Below are positions 8,841 to 17,060 of a stretch of DNA of 64,000 bases, piece by piece (within the stretch, counting starts at the first letter, position 1; every line of letters starts with the position of its first letter). The position numbers were made by a program, and so were the translations under genes. Location of the stretch: NCBI RefSeq assembly GCF_000708885.1, contig NZ_JEOE01000009.1, positions 50,907 through 114,906 of the forward strand, read 5' to 3'. The notes under the pieces are model-generated. The model was not told the origin of the DNA. It made no database searches and worked only from the letters and a program-made list of their open reading frames with translations. This DNA comes from Cellulomonas sp. HZM (GTDB lineage Bacteria > Actinomycetota > Actinomycetes > Actinomycetales > Cellulomonadaceae).

Positions 8841-9062
8841 TCACTGCTGGCGCGGCACCGGCGGCGGCGCGACCGCACCCGTCTGGGCACCCGACACCGG
8901 GTAGATCGGGGCACCGCCCTCCTGGACCAGCTCGTCCGCCTCGGTCTCGGCCTCCGGCGGAGGGTCCGCCTGGGGTGCGGTCGAGACCACCGGGTCCGGA
9001 GCCCCGCCCGGGATGACTCCCGTGGGCCAGGGGGCCTGCGTCTCGTCGTCGTGCTCGCTCAT
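8841..9062 (-). CDS. Small acidic proline-rich protein, unknown function
   Basis: 73 aa, no recognised domain. ATG at 9062 is preceded by a good ribosome binding site (GGAGGCGACG). The composition is rich in Pro, Glu, Asp and Ala, with GGAPIYPVSGAQTG as the only ordered-looking segment; it is predicted to be disordered. It lies just upstream of the GT87 gene on the same strand, so the two may be co-transcribed. No function proposed. Confidence 0.6.
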   Translation of the reverse strand: MSEHDDETQAPWPTGVIPGGAPDPVVSTAPQADPPPEAETEADELVQEGGAPIYPVSGAQTGAVAPPPVPRQQ

Positions 9063-9173
9063 CGTCGCCTCCGTCGAGTCGTGCGGTGCGCTGCGGGCGG
9101 CTCTCGCCGCCGGCACCATCGTGGACCCGCACCAGGCGCCGCGCGCGCCGAGCGAGGGGTGACGACGTCGACG

Positions 9174-9809
9174 TCACTTCTTCGACGTCGCCTTCGGCGT
9201 GCTCGCGGTGGTCGGCGCCGCGAGCTCCGACAGCGGCGTGCACGACGCCGGCTGCGGGATCGGCTGGCTCGCGTCGAGCGTGATCTTGTCCTGGTCGGCG
9301 AGCTCGGTGAAGTCGGCCCCGAGCGTGAGGTCCACGGACGAGTCGCTGCGCGCGTCGCGGACCAGCGTCGCCTGCGGGACCTGCGCCTGCAGCGTGTACG
9401 CCTGCGCGATGCCCTTGCTGCCGAAGTTGATGAGCGCCACACCCGTGACCCGCGCGGGCGAGTTCGTCGTGACCCCGATCTTGAACCCGCGGTCCTTGAG
9501 GTCGGCCGCCGTCCGCCCGGCGAGGCCGGCCGTCGACGTGCCGTTGTACACGTTGACCTTCATCTTCGAGTACTTGACCGGCTTGGCACCCTCGGGCGGG
9601 CAGACGACCGTCGAGCGCGTCGGCGATGCGGACGGCTCACGCGCGATCGCCTTGTTCATGAACGGCACGTCGATGCTGTCGGTGTACACCGCGGCCGCGC
9701 CGAGGCCGATCACCGCGAGGGCCGCGAGCAGGACGCCGAACACCACCGCCTGGCGCTCGTGCATGTGGCGGCGGCGCAGCGTCCGGCCGCGCTCCGGGTC
9801 CGTGCTCAC
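9174..9809 (-). CDS. LytR C-terminal (LytR_C) domain protein, membrane anchored
   Basis: 211 aa: a short basic cytosolic segment, one membrane helix (about 22-44), then an extracytoplasmic LytR_C domain with KMKVNVYNGTSTAGLAGRTA, ALINFGSKG and a Ser/Thr tail. LytR_C domains are found on LCP-family cell-wall ligases and as stand-alone proteins; the catalytic LCP domain is absent here, so an accessory envelope role is likely. GTG 9809 overlaps the stop of the upstream gene (GTGA), so the two are co-translated. Confidence 0.85.
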   Translation of the reverse strand: MSTDPERGRTLRRRHMHERQAVVFGVLLAALAVIGLGAAAVYTDSIDVPFMNKAIAREPSASPTRSTVVCPPEGAKPVKYSKMKVNVYNGTSTAGLAGRTAADLKDRGFKIGVTTNSPARVTGVALINFGSKGIAQAYTLQAQVPQATLVRDARSDSSVDLTLGADFTELADQDKITLDASQPIPQPASCTPLSELAAPTTASTPKATSKK

Positions 9810-10102
9810 TCGATCACCAGGACCCGGGCGTGCAGGATGGCGCGCTGCTGCAGCGCGGCGCGCACCGCGCGGTGCAGACCGTCCTCGAGGTAGAGGATCC
9901 CCTTGTACTGGACCACGTGCGCGAACAGGTCGCCGTAGAACGTGGAGTCCTCTGCGAGCAGCGCGTCGAGGTCGAGCGTGCGCTTGGTCGTGACGAGCTC
10001 GTCCAGCCGCACCTGGCGCGGCGGGACGTCGGCCCACTGCTTGGCCGTCTCGAGCCCGTGGTCCGGGTAGGGCCTGCCCTCGCCCACCGCCTTGAAGATC
10101 AC
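9806..10102 (-). CDS. Conserved actinobacterial 98-aa protein (often labelled VapB-like) paired with LytR_C protein
   Basis: 98 aa starting GTG ATC TTC AAG at 10102. Characteristic segments are ETAKQWADVPPRQVRLDELV, KRTLDLDALLAEDSTFYGDL and VQYKGILYLEDGLHRAVRAA. I recognise this as a conserved actinobacterial family that sits next to LytR_C genes; it is sometimes named a VapB-type antitoxin, but no toxin gene is nearby and I do not endorse that function. A TAGACT box 8 nt before the GTG suggests a leaderless transcript for the pair. Confidence 0.75.
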   Translation of the reverse strand: MIFKAVGEGRPYPDHGLETAKQWADVPPRQVRLDELVTTKRTLDLDALLAEDSTFYGDLFAHVVQYKGILYLEDGLHRAVRAALQQRAILHARVLVIE

Positions 10103-10109
10103 GGGCCAG

Positions 10110-10115
10110 AGTCTA
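10110..10115 (-). promoter_or_regulatory. Putative -10 box (TAGACT) for the 98-aa protein/LytR_C operon
   Basis: On the minus strand TAGACT ends 8 nt before GTG 10102, with no ribosome binding site between. It lies directly beside a 15-bp hairpin (10125-10161), which ends the preceding gene. Confidence 0.45.
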
Positions 10116-10124
10116 GGTGGTCGT

Positions 10125-10161
10125 CCGGCCCACCGCGGTTGGTTCCACCGCGGTGGGCCGG
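10125..10161 (-). terminator. 15-bp perfect hairpin after the ALNPQPLPPG-protein gene
   Basis: CCGGCCCACCGCGGT, a 7-nt loop, then its exact reverse complement. No T-run follows, as is usual for actinobacterial terminators. It lies 78 bp past the stop of the upstream minus-strand gene and just upstream of the TAGACT box. Confidence 0.65.
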
Positions 10162-10238
10162 AACGTTGCCGGACCGTTGCCCGGTCGAGACCGCGTCGGC
10201 GGTCGGCGTCCGACCGCTCGTCGGCCCCTCGTGCCGGG

Positions 10239-10769
10239 TCAGCCGCGGGTGAGGCCGCCGGTCTTGACCGCCGTCTCGAGCGCCACGTCGTGCGCGCGCT
10301 CGACCTGGTCGGCGATGCCGAGGCCTCCCCACACACCGGCGCTGGCCTCGAGCCCGATGACGACGCCGAGGTTGTAGTCGCGGCTGAAGTCGATGGGCCA
10401 CGGGTCGGGGTCCGGGATCGGGATCGGCCACCACCAGTTCCACACGAACGGCCACTTGCGGGGCCGCGTGCCGCACCAGTCGTCGGGGTCGACGTCGAAC
10501 CCGATGCCGAGACGGTCCGCCGTCGCGGCGAGGTGCACCAGCTCGCGCGCGGCCGCGACGCCCGTCGCGAGTCCCGGCGGGATGGGCTGCGGGTTGAGCG
10601 CGGCGCGGCCTCCGGGCGGCAGCGGCTGCGGGTTCAGGGCCGCCTGTGCCACGCGGCCGCGGCCGATCGAGCCGTACGGACCGTACGGCCCGTACGGGTT
10701 GCCCAGGAGCTCGAAGATCTCCGGGTGCAGGCGGCCGATCAGGTAGATGGCCGACGTCGTGAGTGCCAT
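10239..10769 (-). CDS. Unknown protein with tandem ALNPQPLPPG motifs
   Basis: 176 aa. The N-terminus MALTTSAIYLIGRLHPEIF is followed by an NPYGPYGPYG run, then two consecutive copies of the ALNPQPLPPG / ALNPQPIPPG motif (about residues 44-65). The middle is helical (ATGVAAARELVHLAATADRL) and the C-terminal half has a striking Trp/Pro-rich stretch, WNWWWPIPIPDPDPWPIDF. No signal peptide. The motif occurs in uncharacterised proteins of several bacterial phyla; its role is unknown to me. The gene stands alone between a desaturase and the LytR_C operon. Confidence 0.75.
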   Translation of the reverse strand: MALTTSAIYLIGRLHPEIFELLGNPYGPYGPYGSIGRGRVAQAALNPQPLPPGGRAALNPQPIPPGLATGVAAARELVHLAATADRLGIGFDVDPDDWCGTRPRKWPFVWNWWWPIPIPDPDPWPIDFSRDYNLGVVIGLEASAGVWGGLGIADQVERAHDVALETAVKTGGLTRG

Positions 10770-10820
10770 TGCTGTCCCCCTTGTCCGGGGCGCGGACGCG
10801 TCCCGACGAGAAGGAAGCGT

Positions 10821-10836
10821 TCACCCGTCCGGGTGA
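10821..10836 (-). terminator. Small hairpin downstream of the desaturase gene
   Basis: TCACCC-GTCC-GGGTGA, a 6-bp stem with a 4-nt loop, lies 32 bp after the desaturase stop codon. Weak by itself; called mainly from its position. Confidence 0.35.
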
Positions 10837-10867
10837 TACGTGGAGGTGCGGCGCGGCGGGGGTGAAG

Positions 10868-11992
10868 TCAGACGCGGTACATCGCGGTGATCGGGCACGC
10901 GAACAGGTCGCGGTCCGGCCGGCCCACGGTGTTGAGGTGGCGCACGATCATCGCGTACGAGCGTGCGAGCGAGACCTGCGCGTACGGGATGCCTCGCTCC
11001 TGGCAGTAGGCGCGCACGATCGGCTGCGCCCGCCGCAGCGACACGCGCGGCATCGACGGGAACAGGTGGTGCTCGACCTGGTGGTTGAGCCCGCCCATGA
11101 GCGCGTCCACCCAGCGGCCGCCCCCGATGTTGCGGCTGGTCAGCACCTGGCGACGCAGGAAGTCGATGCGGGCGTCCTTGGGCACGAGCGGCATGCCCTT
11201 GTGGTTGGGCGCGAACGAGGCGCCCATGTACAGCCCGAACAGCGCGAGCTGGACGACGAGGAACGCGAGCGCCTTGGTCGGCGACATCACGAGCAGGACC
11301 AGCGCGAGACCGCCGCCCACGCGCACGAGGACCATCGCCGCCTCGACCCACCGGTGCTCGAGCGGCTCGCGCGAGGTCACGCGGCGGATCGCATAGACGT
11401 GCAGCGCGATGCCCTCGAGCAGCAGCAGCGGGAAGAAGAACCAGCCCTGGTGGTCCAGGTACCAGCGCTGCAGCGGCGTGCGCGCACGGTCGGCCTTGTC
11501 TGGCGTCAGCGCCAGGACCTCGAGGTCGATGTCGGGGTCCGCACCCACCTTGTTGGGGTTGGCGTGGTGGCGCGTGTGCTTGTGCTGCCACCAGCCGTAC
11601 GACAGGCCGACGAGCAGGTTCGCCAGCACCATGCTCGTCCACGTGTTGGCGCGTCCCGACGAGAAGATCTGCCGGTGCGCGGCGTCGTGGCCCAGGAACG
11701 CGATCTGCGTCATGACGACGGCCGCGCCGACCGCGACCGCGAGCTGCCACCACGAGTCGCCCACCAGCACCATCGTCGCGACGAGCGCCGCGACGGCGAG
11801 CACCGCGCCCGCGAGCCGCGCCGTGTAGTGCCCCGGCCGGCGACGCATGAGTCCCGCGGCCTGCACGGCACGCGTGAGCTCGGTGAAGTCGGAGACGGCG
11901 CGCTCGCGCGGGCGCATCGCCGGGGTGGTCGTCGTGCTCGTCGACGTCGTCGTCACGGTGCGGCCGTCCTGTCGGGTGCTGCTGTCTGGCAC
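10868..11992 (-). CDS. Membrane fatty acid (acyl-CoA/acyl-lipid) desaturase
   Basis: 374-aa integral membrane di-iron desaturase. The three histidine boxes are clear: HDAAH near 109-113, HKHTRHH near 142-148 and HQVEHHLFP near 307-315, separated by two pairs of membrane helices (about 50-105 and 185-255). It introduces a double bond into membrane lipid acyl chains using O2 and an electron donor; no ferredoxin or reductase gene is adjacent. Desaturases are typically cold-induced, and the gene lies directly downstream of a cold-shock gene on the same strand, although strong hairpins separate them. Confidence 0.93.
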   Translation of the reverse strand: MPDSSTRQDGRTVTTTSTSTTTTPAMRPRERAVSDFTELTRAVQAAGLMRRRPGHYTARLAGAVLAVAALVATMVLVGDSWWQLAVAVGAAVVMTQIAFLGHDAAHRQIFSSGRANTWTSMVLANLLVGLSYGWWQHKHTRHHANPNKVGADPDIDLEVLALTPDKADRARTPLQRWYLDHQGWFFFPLLLLEGIALHVYAIRRVTSREPLEHRWVEAAMVLVRVGGGLALVLLVMSPTKALAFLVVQLALFGLYMGASFAPNHKGMPLVPKDARIDFLRRQVLTSRNIGGGRWVDALMGGLNHQVEHHLFPSMPRVSLRRAQPIVRAYCQERGIPYAQVSLARSYAMIVRHLNTVGRPDRDLFACPITAMYRV

Positions 11993-12061
11993 GGGCGGGT
12001 GTCGCGGTCAACGACGTGTGCGGTGGTCGAACGCTCGACGAGCGGACCTGGTTCCCGGGCG

Positions 12062-12083
12062 CCGGTCGGGTCATCCCGACCGG
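12062..12083 (-). terminator. Second hairpin of the cspA 3' region
   Basis: CCGGTCGGG-TCAT-CCCGACCGG, a 9-bp perfect stem with a 4-nt loop. It repeats the core of the stronger hairpin 12 bp upstream on the minus strand, so the cspA transcript appears to have tandem terminators. Confidence 0.55.
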
Positions 12084-12094
12084 GTGCGAACGAC

Positions 12095-12129
12095 AGAGCC
12101 CCCGGTCGGGTGACCCGACCGGGGGCTCT
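12095..12129 (-). terminator. Strong cspA terminator hairpin
   Basis: A 35-nt near-perfect palindrome: 17 bases starting AGAGCCCCCGGTCGGGT pair exactly with their complement around a single central base (the loop would open to 3-7 nt). It lies 37 bp after the cspA stop. Confidence 0.8.
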
Positions 12130-12134
12130 GCTCT

Positions 12135-12170
12135 GATCGCGAGGATCAGACTCAGATCGCGAGGATCAGA
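12135..12170. repeat. 16-bp direct repeat at the cspA 3' end
   Basis: GATCGCGAGGATCAGA occurs at 12135-12150 and again at 12155-12170. The second copy contains the cspA stop codon, and each copy is itself a small TGATC/GATCA inverted repeat. It looks like a short tandem duplication of the gene end. Confidence 0.8.
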
Positions 12171-12369
12171 GGGGGGTGACGTTCGAGGCCTGGGGACCCT
12201 TGGGGCCCTGGGTCGTCTCGAACTCGACCTTCTGGTTCTCCTCGAGCGAGCGGTAGCCGCTCGACTGGATGGCGGAGTAGTGCACGAAGACGTCGGTGCC
12301 GCCGTCCTCGGGCGCGATGAAGCCGAAGCCCTTCTCGGCGTTGAACCACTTCACGGTGCCGGTGGCCAT
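12166..12369 (-). CDS. cspA: Cold shock protein, CspA family
   Basis: 67-aa single cold-shock (OB-fold) domain that binds single-stranded RNA/DNA and acts as an RNA chaperone. It starts [18 protein letters not shown] (RNP1 motif KGFGFI), followed by DVFVHYSAI (RNP2 motif VFVHY). Full family length. ATG 12369 follows a ribosome binding site read on the minus strand (GAAAGAGAAC). The 257-bp gap to the divergent sigma factor gene leaves room for the long 5' leader usual for csp genes; I see no definable element in it. Confidence 0.97.
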   Translation of the reverse strand: MATGTVKWFNAEKGFGFIAPEDGGTDVFVHYSAIQSSGYRSLEENQKVEFETTQGPKGPQASNVTPL

Positions 12370-12626
12370 GTCGTTCTCTTTCTGTCGTTCGGTCGGACAA
12401 CCCCCGGCATGAACCGGGGACCGGTGTGATCACGGTGGTCGTCGTCCGTCCCGAGCGGGAGCCCGAAGACGTGCTGCCCGTGCCCTCCCGGGACGTCGTC
12501 CCGGTCCGGCGGTGAGCCATGACAAGCGATGCACTGCGACTACGAGCGTCAAGGCTACGGCACAGGCTCGGGAAATGTCTCGCCCCTGTTGTCAACGATT
12601 CGGCCACGATCTGCGTCTCATCAGGT

Positions 12627-13217
12627 ATGACGGTGGTCATGACGGACATCGGTGCGCGCGCGCCCGACCCCGTCACGCCCTCGTCCGGGTCCGGCACGGG
12701 CGCGCGAGACGTCGTCGGCACCGGGGCCGACGCCGAGTTCACCGCCTTCGCGCTCGAGGCCCGTGACCACCTCGGACGCACCGCGTGGCTGCTCACGGGT
12801 GACGTCCACCAGGCCGCCGAGCTCGTGCAGGTGGCCCTCGTGCGCACGTACGCGGCGTGGCCCCGCGCCCGCGCGGGCGACCCGCTCGCCTACGCCCGCC
12901 GCGTCCTCGCCAACGCGCGCATCGACACGTGGCGCCGTCGCCGGCGCGAGGTGCTCGTCGCGCCGGACGCCGTGCCCGCGGTCTCGGTCGAGGGAGGCGG
13001 CGCGACGATCGAGCACCGCGACCAGCTGGTGCGTGCGCTCGCGCAGCTCAGCGCGCAGCAGCGCCGCGTCGTCGTGCTGCGCTACCTCGTCGGTCGAACC
13101 GAGCGTGAGGTGGCCGACGACCTGGGCGTCACCGTCGGAACCGTCAAGACGCAGGGGTCGCGCGGCCTGCACCGCATGCGTGAGCTGCTCGGTGACCTCG
13201 GGGGTGAGGACGGGTGA
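12627..13217 (+). CDS. SigE-family RNA polymerase ECF sigma factor
   Basis: 196-aa ECF sigma factor. Region 2 contains FTAFALEARDHLGRTAWLLT and AAELVQVALVRTYAAW (about 37-76); region 4 is LSAQQRRVVVLRYLVGRTER followed by the helix-turn-helix VADDLGVTVGTVKTQGSRGL. The LTGD and VGTVKTQ forms match the actinobacterial SigE (SACE_1757-like) family. ATG 12627 or ATG 12639 could start it. The stop overlaps the GTG of a single-pass membrane protein gene, the standard sigma/anti-sigma arrangement. Confidence 0.88.
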   Translation: MTVVMTDIGARAPDPVTPSSGSGTGARDVVGTGADAEFTAFALEARDHLGRTAWLLTGDVHQAAELVQVALVRTYAAWPRARAGDPLAYARRVLANARIDTWRRRRREVLVAPDAVPAVSVEGGGATIEHRDQLVRALAQLSAQQRRVVVLRYLVGRTEREVADDLGVTVGTVKTQGSRGLHRMRELLGDLGGEDG

Positions 13218-13849
13218 GCGCTGTGCAGCGGGACGACGAGGAGTGGGCCGCGGGCCTGCGCGCGCGAGCGGACGCCGTCGCACCGGACGTACCGGTGGAC
13301 GTCCCGTCCGCCGTGCGCGGAGGGCGCCGTCGCCGCGCCGCGCGCCGCGCGCTCGTCGGGGTGGGCTCGGTCGCGGTCGTCGCGGCCGTCGTGGGGGTCG
13401 GTGCCGTGGCCGTCCCGATCGTGCAGGGGGCGATCGGGACGGTCGGGGCGTCGAGCGCGGACTCGGCGGACGCCGGCAGCGTGCCGGCGCCCGCCGGCGT
13501 CGAGGACCGGCCGGGTGCCGACGACGGCGACGCGGGCTCGGCGGACGGCGCGGCGACGGGCGAGCCGGTGGACCTGTCCGTCCTCGTCGACCGCGTCCTC
13601 GACGGGAGCGGCGTCGAGGTCGCCGCGCTGGTCGAGGGAGGCCGGGTCGACGAGTCGCTCCGCACGCGCCTCGCGGCTGCCGTCGGCGACATGCCCGCCG
13701 CTGCGCCCGAGCGGCGGGACGGCGGGCTCGTCGTCTGCCTGCGCGTGTCCGGCTGGGACGTCGAGGGCGACGACGGTTCGTGGAGCGCACCCGTCGGCGT
13801 CGGCATGATGCCGGAGTTCCTGCGCACCACCGAGGCGTGCCTGGGCTGA
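13214..13849 (+). CDS. Single-pass membrane protein, presumed partner/anti-sigma of the adjacent sigma factor
   Basis: 211 aa. A cytosolic N-terminal segment (1-45, with DEEWAAGLRARADAV) ends in an Arg-rich patch, then one membrane helix (about 46-72) and a Ser/Ala/Asp-rich extracytoplasmic region. No zinc-binding anti-sigma (HxxxCxxC) motif is present. Translationally coupled to the sigma gene (GTGA overlap), so a regulatory role is inferred from position and topology only. Confidence 0.7.
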   Translation: MSAVQRDDEEWAAGLRARADAVAPDVPVDVPSAVRGGRRRRAARRALVGVGSVAVVAAVVGVGAVAVPIVQGAIGTVGASSADSADAGSVPAPAGVEDRPGADDGDAGSADGAATGEPVDLSVLVDRVLDGSGVEVAALVEGGRVDESLRTRLAAAVGDMPAAAPERRDGGLVVCLRVSGWDVEGDDGSWSAPVGVGMMPEFLRTTEACLG

Positions 13850-13890
13850 TCGCGCGGTCCCTCGGGGCCTGTGCCGAGGAGTGCTCGGGG

Positions 13891-13940
13891 ACGACGAAGG
13901 CCCGCCGCCGGCTGGTGCGCCGGGGACGGGCCTTCGTCGT
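13891..13940. terminator. Bidirectional terminator between convergent genes
   Basis: ACGACGAAGGCCCG and its exact complement CGGGCCTTCGTCGT form a 14-bp stem around a 22-nt loop that itself can pair (CCGGC/GCCGG). It sits between the sigma-partner gene and the convergent metalloprotease gene. Confidence 0.75.
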
Positions 13941-13945
13941 GCGCG

Positions 13946-16378
13946 TCAGGACAGCTTGGTGAACGCGTCCACGCCGACCTTCTTCGAGGACAGGTTCACG
14001 ATCTTGATCGTGTGCGTGCCCTTCTTGCTCCAGGTCTTGGTGAACACCTGCTGCGCGTAGGTGGTCTTCTTCGCGTACAGGTTCACCGTCGCGACCTTCT
14101 TGCCGTCGATGTAGACGGCCGCCTTGCCGCGGTCCTTGCCCTTCGTGGCGACCCACCCGATGCTGCGGGTCTTCACCTTGTAGGAGACGTAGGCCTTCTT
14201 CTTCTTGGTGACCTGCTCGGTCCCGCCGAGGGCCTTCTTCGCCTTCGTCGCCGTCCAGGTGCCGTGGTAGCCCTTGCGCTTGCTCTGCTTGTCGAGCGTC
14301 GCGGTGGTGTGCGGGCCCTTGCTCGTCGACGTGTAGTTCGCCGCGCAGTCCTGCGACCGCGCGATGAAGTAGCTCGAGCGGGAGAACGTCAGGCGCGTCG
14401 AGACGGCCTTCGGGGCACTCCACATCGACTTCGACAGCCCGTTCGAGCCGGCGACGGCGCTCCAGATGATCCCGCAGGCGTCGGACGCCTTCCAGGACAC
14501 CGAGACCGGGACGGACGTGGTCGAGACCGTGCCCTTGGTCAGCGACGCCCGCGGCGAGGACGTGATCTTCGGGGCGCTGGTGTCCACGTGGACGGTGTTG
14601 TTCGCGGTGCGACGGACGTTGCCGAACAGGTCGCGGGCCACGAGGGACCACGTGTGCTTGCCGTTGCTCAGCCCGGTCGCCTTGAGCTCGGTGAGCCCGG
14701 TCGACGAGGCGGTCGCGCGGACCTTGCCGTCGACGACGAGCTGCACGGACTGGAGCGCCGAGTCGGCGTCGCCCGCCGAGACGTAGCCGACGTCGAGGGT
14801 CGTCGAGAGCAGGACGACGCCCACCCGGTCGACCGTGCGCTGGGTCTTCCAGTAGCCGTACTGGCCGAGGGTGGGCGCGGTGGTGTCCTTCGCGCGAGTC
14901 ACCGTGATGTTCGCCGCGGTCGGGGACAGCGAGTTGACCTTGATCCGCAGCGACGAGTCGACCGTCCCCTTGGTCTCAACCGCTCGAATCGCGGCCTGGC
15001 CCGACTCGGGGTGGAAGAAGAAGGCGCCGTCCTGGCTGTTGGCGCCAGTGCCGTCACGCTCGCGCAGGACGACACCAGAGCCTGCGGCCGGCACCGGCTG
15101 GCCGTTCGAAGCCCAGCCGAGGCCGTTGGGAGTGTTGATCCATGCGTCGAGGCCAGTGGCGGCCCGGTATTCGAGCGTGTAGGTGCGGTTGCCCCACGGG
15201 ATGGTGACCAGTCGCAGGCCGGCGCCGCTCGAGACGGGGCTGAGGGTGATCGTCGTCGACGTGGCCGTGAGCCGTCGCTGGTCGGTGGACGAGAGGAGGC
15301 CGAGACGCGCCATGTTCACCGCCGACAGGTGCCCCACAGCAACGGGGTCGGGGGCGTAGGTCGTCATGTTGTGCGGCGCGTACGTCGAGTTACCCATGAG
15401 GTCCCACGGGTCGCCGTAGACGTCGACGCAGCTTCCCAGGGGAAGGGCGGTCTTCGCGTTGCTGAACGCACACGCGGGGTTGATCGCCCCCGAGTGCTCG
15501 AGGCCCAGGTTGTGCCCGAACTCGTGCGCGAAGACGGCGTTCGTGAGTGCGGAGGCATCGAACAGCCACATGTGGTTGCGGCCGTCTGGCCACGCATTGA
15601 CCGAGCCATAGCCCGCGAAGTCGCACCATGCCCCGGGGTTGGGCATCAGGAAGACGACGTGCTCGAAGCGGTTTGCGGGCACCGAGGAGTAGACGGAATT
15701 CAGTGCCTCGTCGACGTCGTTGCTGCTGCATGCGTTGGCTGAGGTCGGCGTGAAGTTCAGGGTCTGCACCGCTGTCGTGGAACGCAGCTTCACACGGATG
15801 CGGCCCTTGCTCACGGTGTTGTAGTACGCATCGAGGTTCGAGATGGCCGCCCCGACCCCCGTCGTGGACATTGCGGGCACGGAGCCCCACTTCACGGGGA
15901 TCACGGTGACGTAGTGCTGGCCGCTGTTCGGTACGCCCGCGACGGGCGTGACTCCTGCGCCGGCCGAGAGCCCGGCACCCGGCCGGTCGACGGAAGTCCC
16001 GTCCACCGACTCCGCAGTGGTGACAACGTCGTCGGTCGCGGCGGGCTCCACGGACGTGACCGTTCCGCCCGCGCTCGTGGTCACCTCGACCGGGTCGCCC
16101 GATTCGAGGGAGGGGTCCAGGTCGGCGGTCACGGACGCCGGGACGTCGAGGACGCCGTGGTCGGTGCTGATCTTGGCCACGTACGTGTCGCGGCCCGAGA
16201 CGAAGTCGTCACCGACGGCGACGTGCAGCGTGCCCGTCGTCGACGCGACCGAGCGGTCGATGCCGGCGACGGTCCCGGCGCCCGAACCGGACGGCGGTGT
16301 CGCCGCGAGGGCGGCGCCCGTGGGCACGAGGGTCAGCGCCACGAAGGCGGACAGTGTGGTGACGAGGCGGCGGTGCAC
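13946..16378 (-). CDS. Secreted metzincin-type metalloprotease with Ig-like C-terminal domains
   Basis: 810 aa. GTG 16378 follows GGGAG and opens a signal peptide ending GAALA-AT. A beta-rich N-terminal region precedes the protease domain with the zinc motif HEFGHNLGLEH (His285, His289, His295) and a downstream Met-turn-like PWDLMGNSTY. Thereafter come bacterial Ig-like segments (YKVKTR..., VDGKVRATASS) and a Lys-rich C-terminal beta domain ending VDAFTKLS. It should be exported and cleave extracellular protein. The first part of the secreted chain resembles a propeptide. No substrate can be given. Confidence 0.85.
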   Translation of the reverse strand: MHRRLVTTLSAFVALTLVPTGAALAATPPSGSGAGTVAGIDRSVASTTGTLHVAVGDDFVSGRDTYVAKISTDHGVLDVPASVTADLDPSLESGDPVEVTTSAGGTVTSVEPAATDDVVTTAESVDGTSVDRPGAGLSAGAGVTPVAGVPNSGQHYVTVIPVKWGSVPAMSTTGVGAAISNLDAYYNTVSKGRIRVKLRSTTAVQTLNFTPTSANACSSNDVDEALNSVYSSVPANRFEHVVFLMPNPGAWCDFAGYGSVNAWPDGRNHMWLFDASALTNAVFAHEFGHNLGLEHSGAINPACAFSNAKTALPLGSCVDVYGDPWDLMGNSTYAPHNMTTYAPDPVAVGHLSAVNMARLGLLSSTDQRRLTATSTTITLSPVSSGAGLRLVTIPWGNRTYTLEYRAATGLDAWINTPNGLGWASNGQPVPAAGSGVVLRERDGTGANSQDGAFFFHPESGQAAIRAVETKGTVDSSLRIKVNSLSPTAANITVTRAKDTTAPTLGQYGYWKTQRTVDRVGVVLLSTTLDVGYVSAGDADSALQSVQLVVDGKVRATASSTGLTELKATGLSNGKHTWSLVARDLFGNVRRTANNTVHVDTSAPKITSSPRASLTKGTVSTTSVPVSVSWKASDACGIIWSAVAGSNGLSKSMWSAPKAVSTRLTFSRSSYFIARSQDCAANYTSTSKGPHTTATLDKQSKRKGYHGTWTATKAKKALGGTEQVTKKKKAYVSYKVKTRSIGWVATKGKDRGKAAVYIDGKKVATVNLYAKKTTYAQQVFTKTWSKKGTHTIKIVNLSSKKVGVDAFTKLS

Positions 16379-16549
16379 AGGCGCTCCCGGCTCAGGACGA
16401 ACGCGGGTGGGCAGCCACCCCCCTGCGGCCGGTCTGGCTCTGACCGGCGACGGGAGAGTACCCGGCGGCGGATGCCCGAGGCATCGTCGTCCACGAACTT
16501 TCACCCGTGTGCCCCGGGACGCCCGGATCGTGTAGGTTCGCAGACGCCA

Positions 16550-16657
16550 ACGCCGGGGAGCTCGGGACAGCCGGGCTGAGAGGACGGGCCGCGACCGCGA
16601 GGTCAGCGCACGTCGACCCGAGAACCTGAACTGGGTAATGCCAGCGGAGGGAAGCGC
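16550..16657 (+). ncRNA. TPP (THI element) riboswitch
   Basis: The thiamine pyrophosphate aptamer consensus is present in order: CGCCGGGGAGC at the 5' side, GCTGAGAGG at 16575-16583, and ACCTGAACTGGGTAATGCC followed by AGCGGAGGGA at 16624-16651. P1 can close between the two ends. It lies 110 nt upstream of the first gene of a thiamine-uptake operon, where ligand binding would repress expression. The pyrimidine-sensor and pyrophosphate-sensor halves are both intact. Confidence 0.95.
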
Positions 16658-16766
16658 GACCGTGCGCGGCGTCGGCGGTGCCGCCCGGCGACCCCGGGCC
16701 GCCCGTCCCTCGTCGTGCACGGACGGCCCGTTCCACTGGTGCGCCCCGGACTCCCGGAGGAACACC

Positions 16767-17060
16767 GTGCTCGCACAGATCCAGGTCTCGCCGCGTCCCG
16801 CAGGGACCGACGACGACCGCTACGCCTACGTCGACGCCGCCATCGCCGTCATCCAGGCCTCCGGCCTGACCTACGAGGTCGGCGCCATGGGCACCACCGT
16901 CGAGGGCTCGCCCGACCAGCTGTGGCCCCTGCTGCGCTCCGTGCACGAGGCGACGGTCGCCGCGGGCGCGAGCGGCGTCAGCAGCATCATCAAGGTCAGC
17001 CAGGCGGCGGGCGACGCCGGACCGAGCATCCGCGACCTCGTCGGCAAGTTCCGCGCGTGA
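16767..17060 (+). CDS. Thiamine-binding protein (MTH1187/YkoF-like)
   Basis: 97-aa single-domain protein of the thiamine-binding MTH1187/YkoF family. Hallmarks are the N-terminal strand AQIQVSPRPAG, YVDAAIAVIQASGLTYEVGA, GTTVEGSPDQLWPLLRSVHE and VSSIIKVSQA. GTG 16767 is used because CCGGAGG lies 8 nt before it and the family N-terminus matches. First gene after the TPP riboswitch; the stop overlaps the permease GTG. Family members bind thiamine or its pyrimidine precursor in the cytosol. Confidence 0.92.
   Translation: MLAQIQVSPRPAGTDDDRYAYVDAAIAVIQASGLTYEVGAMGTTVEGSPDQLWPLLRSVHEATVAAGASGVSSIIKVSQAAGDAGPSIRDLVGKFRA

Noticed and set aside
9806..10102. VapB antitoxin label
   Set aside because: No VapC-like PIN gene adjacent; the family travels with LytR_C genes instead.
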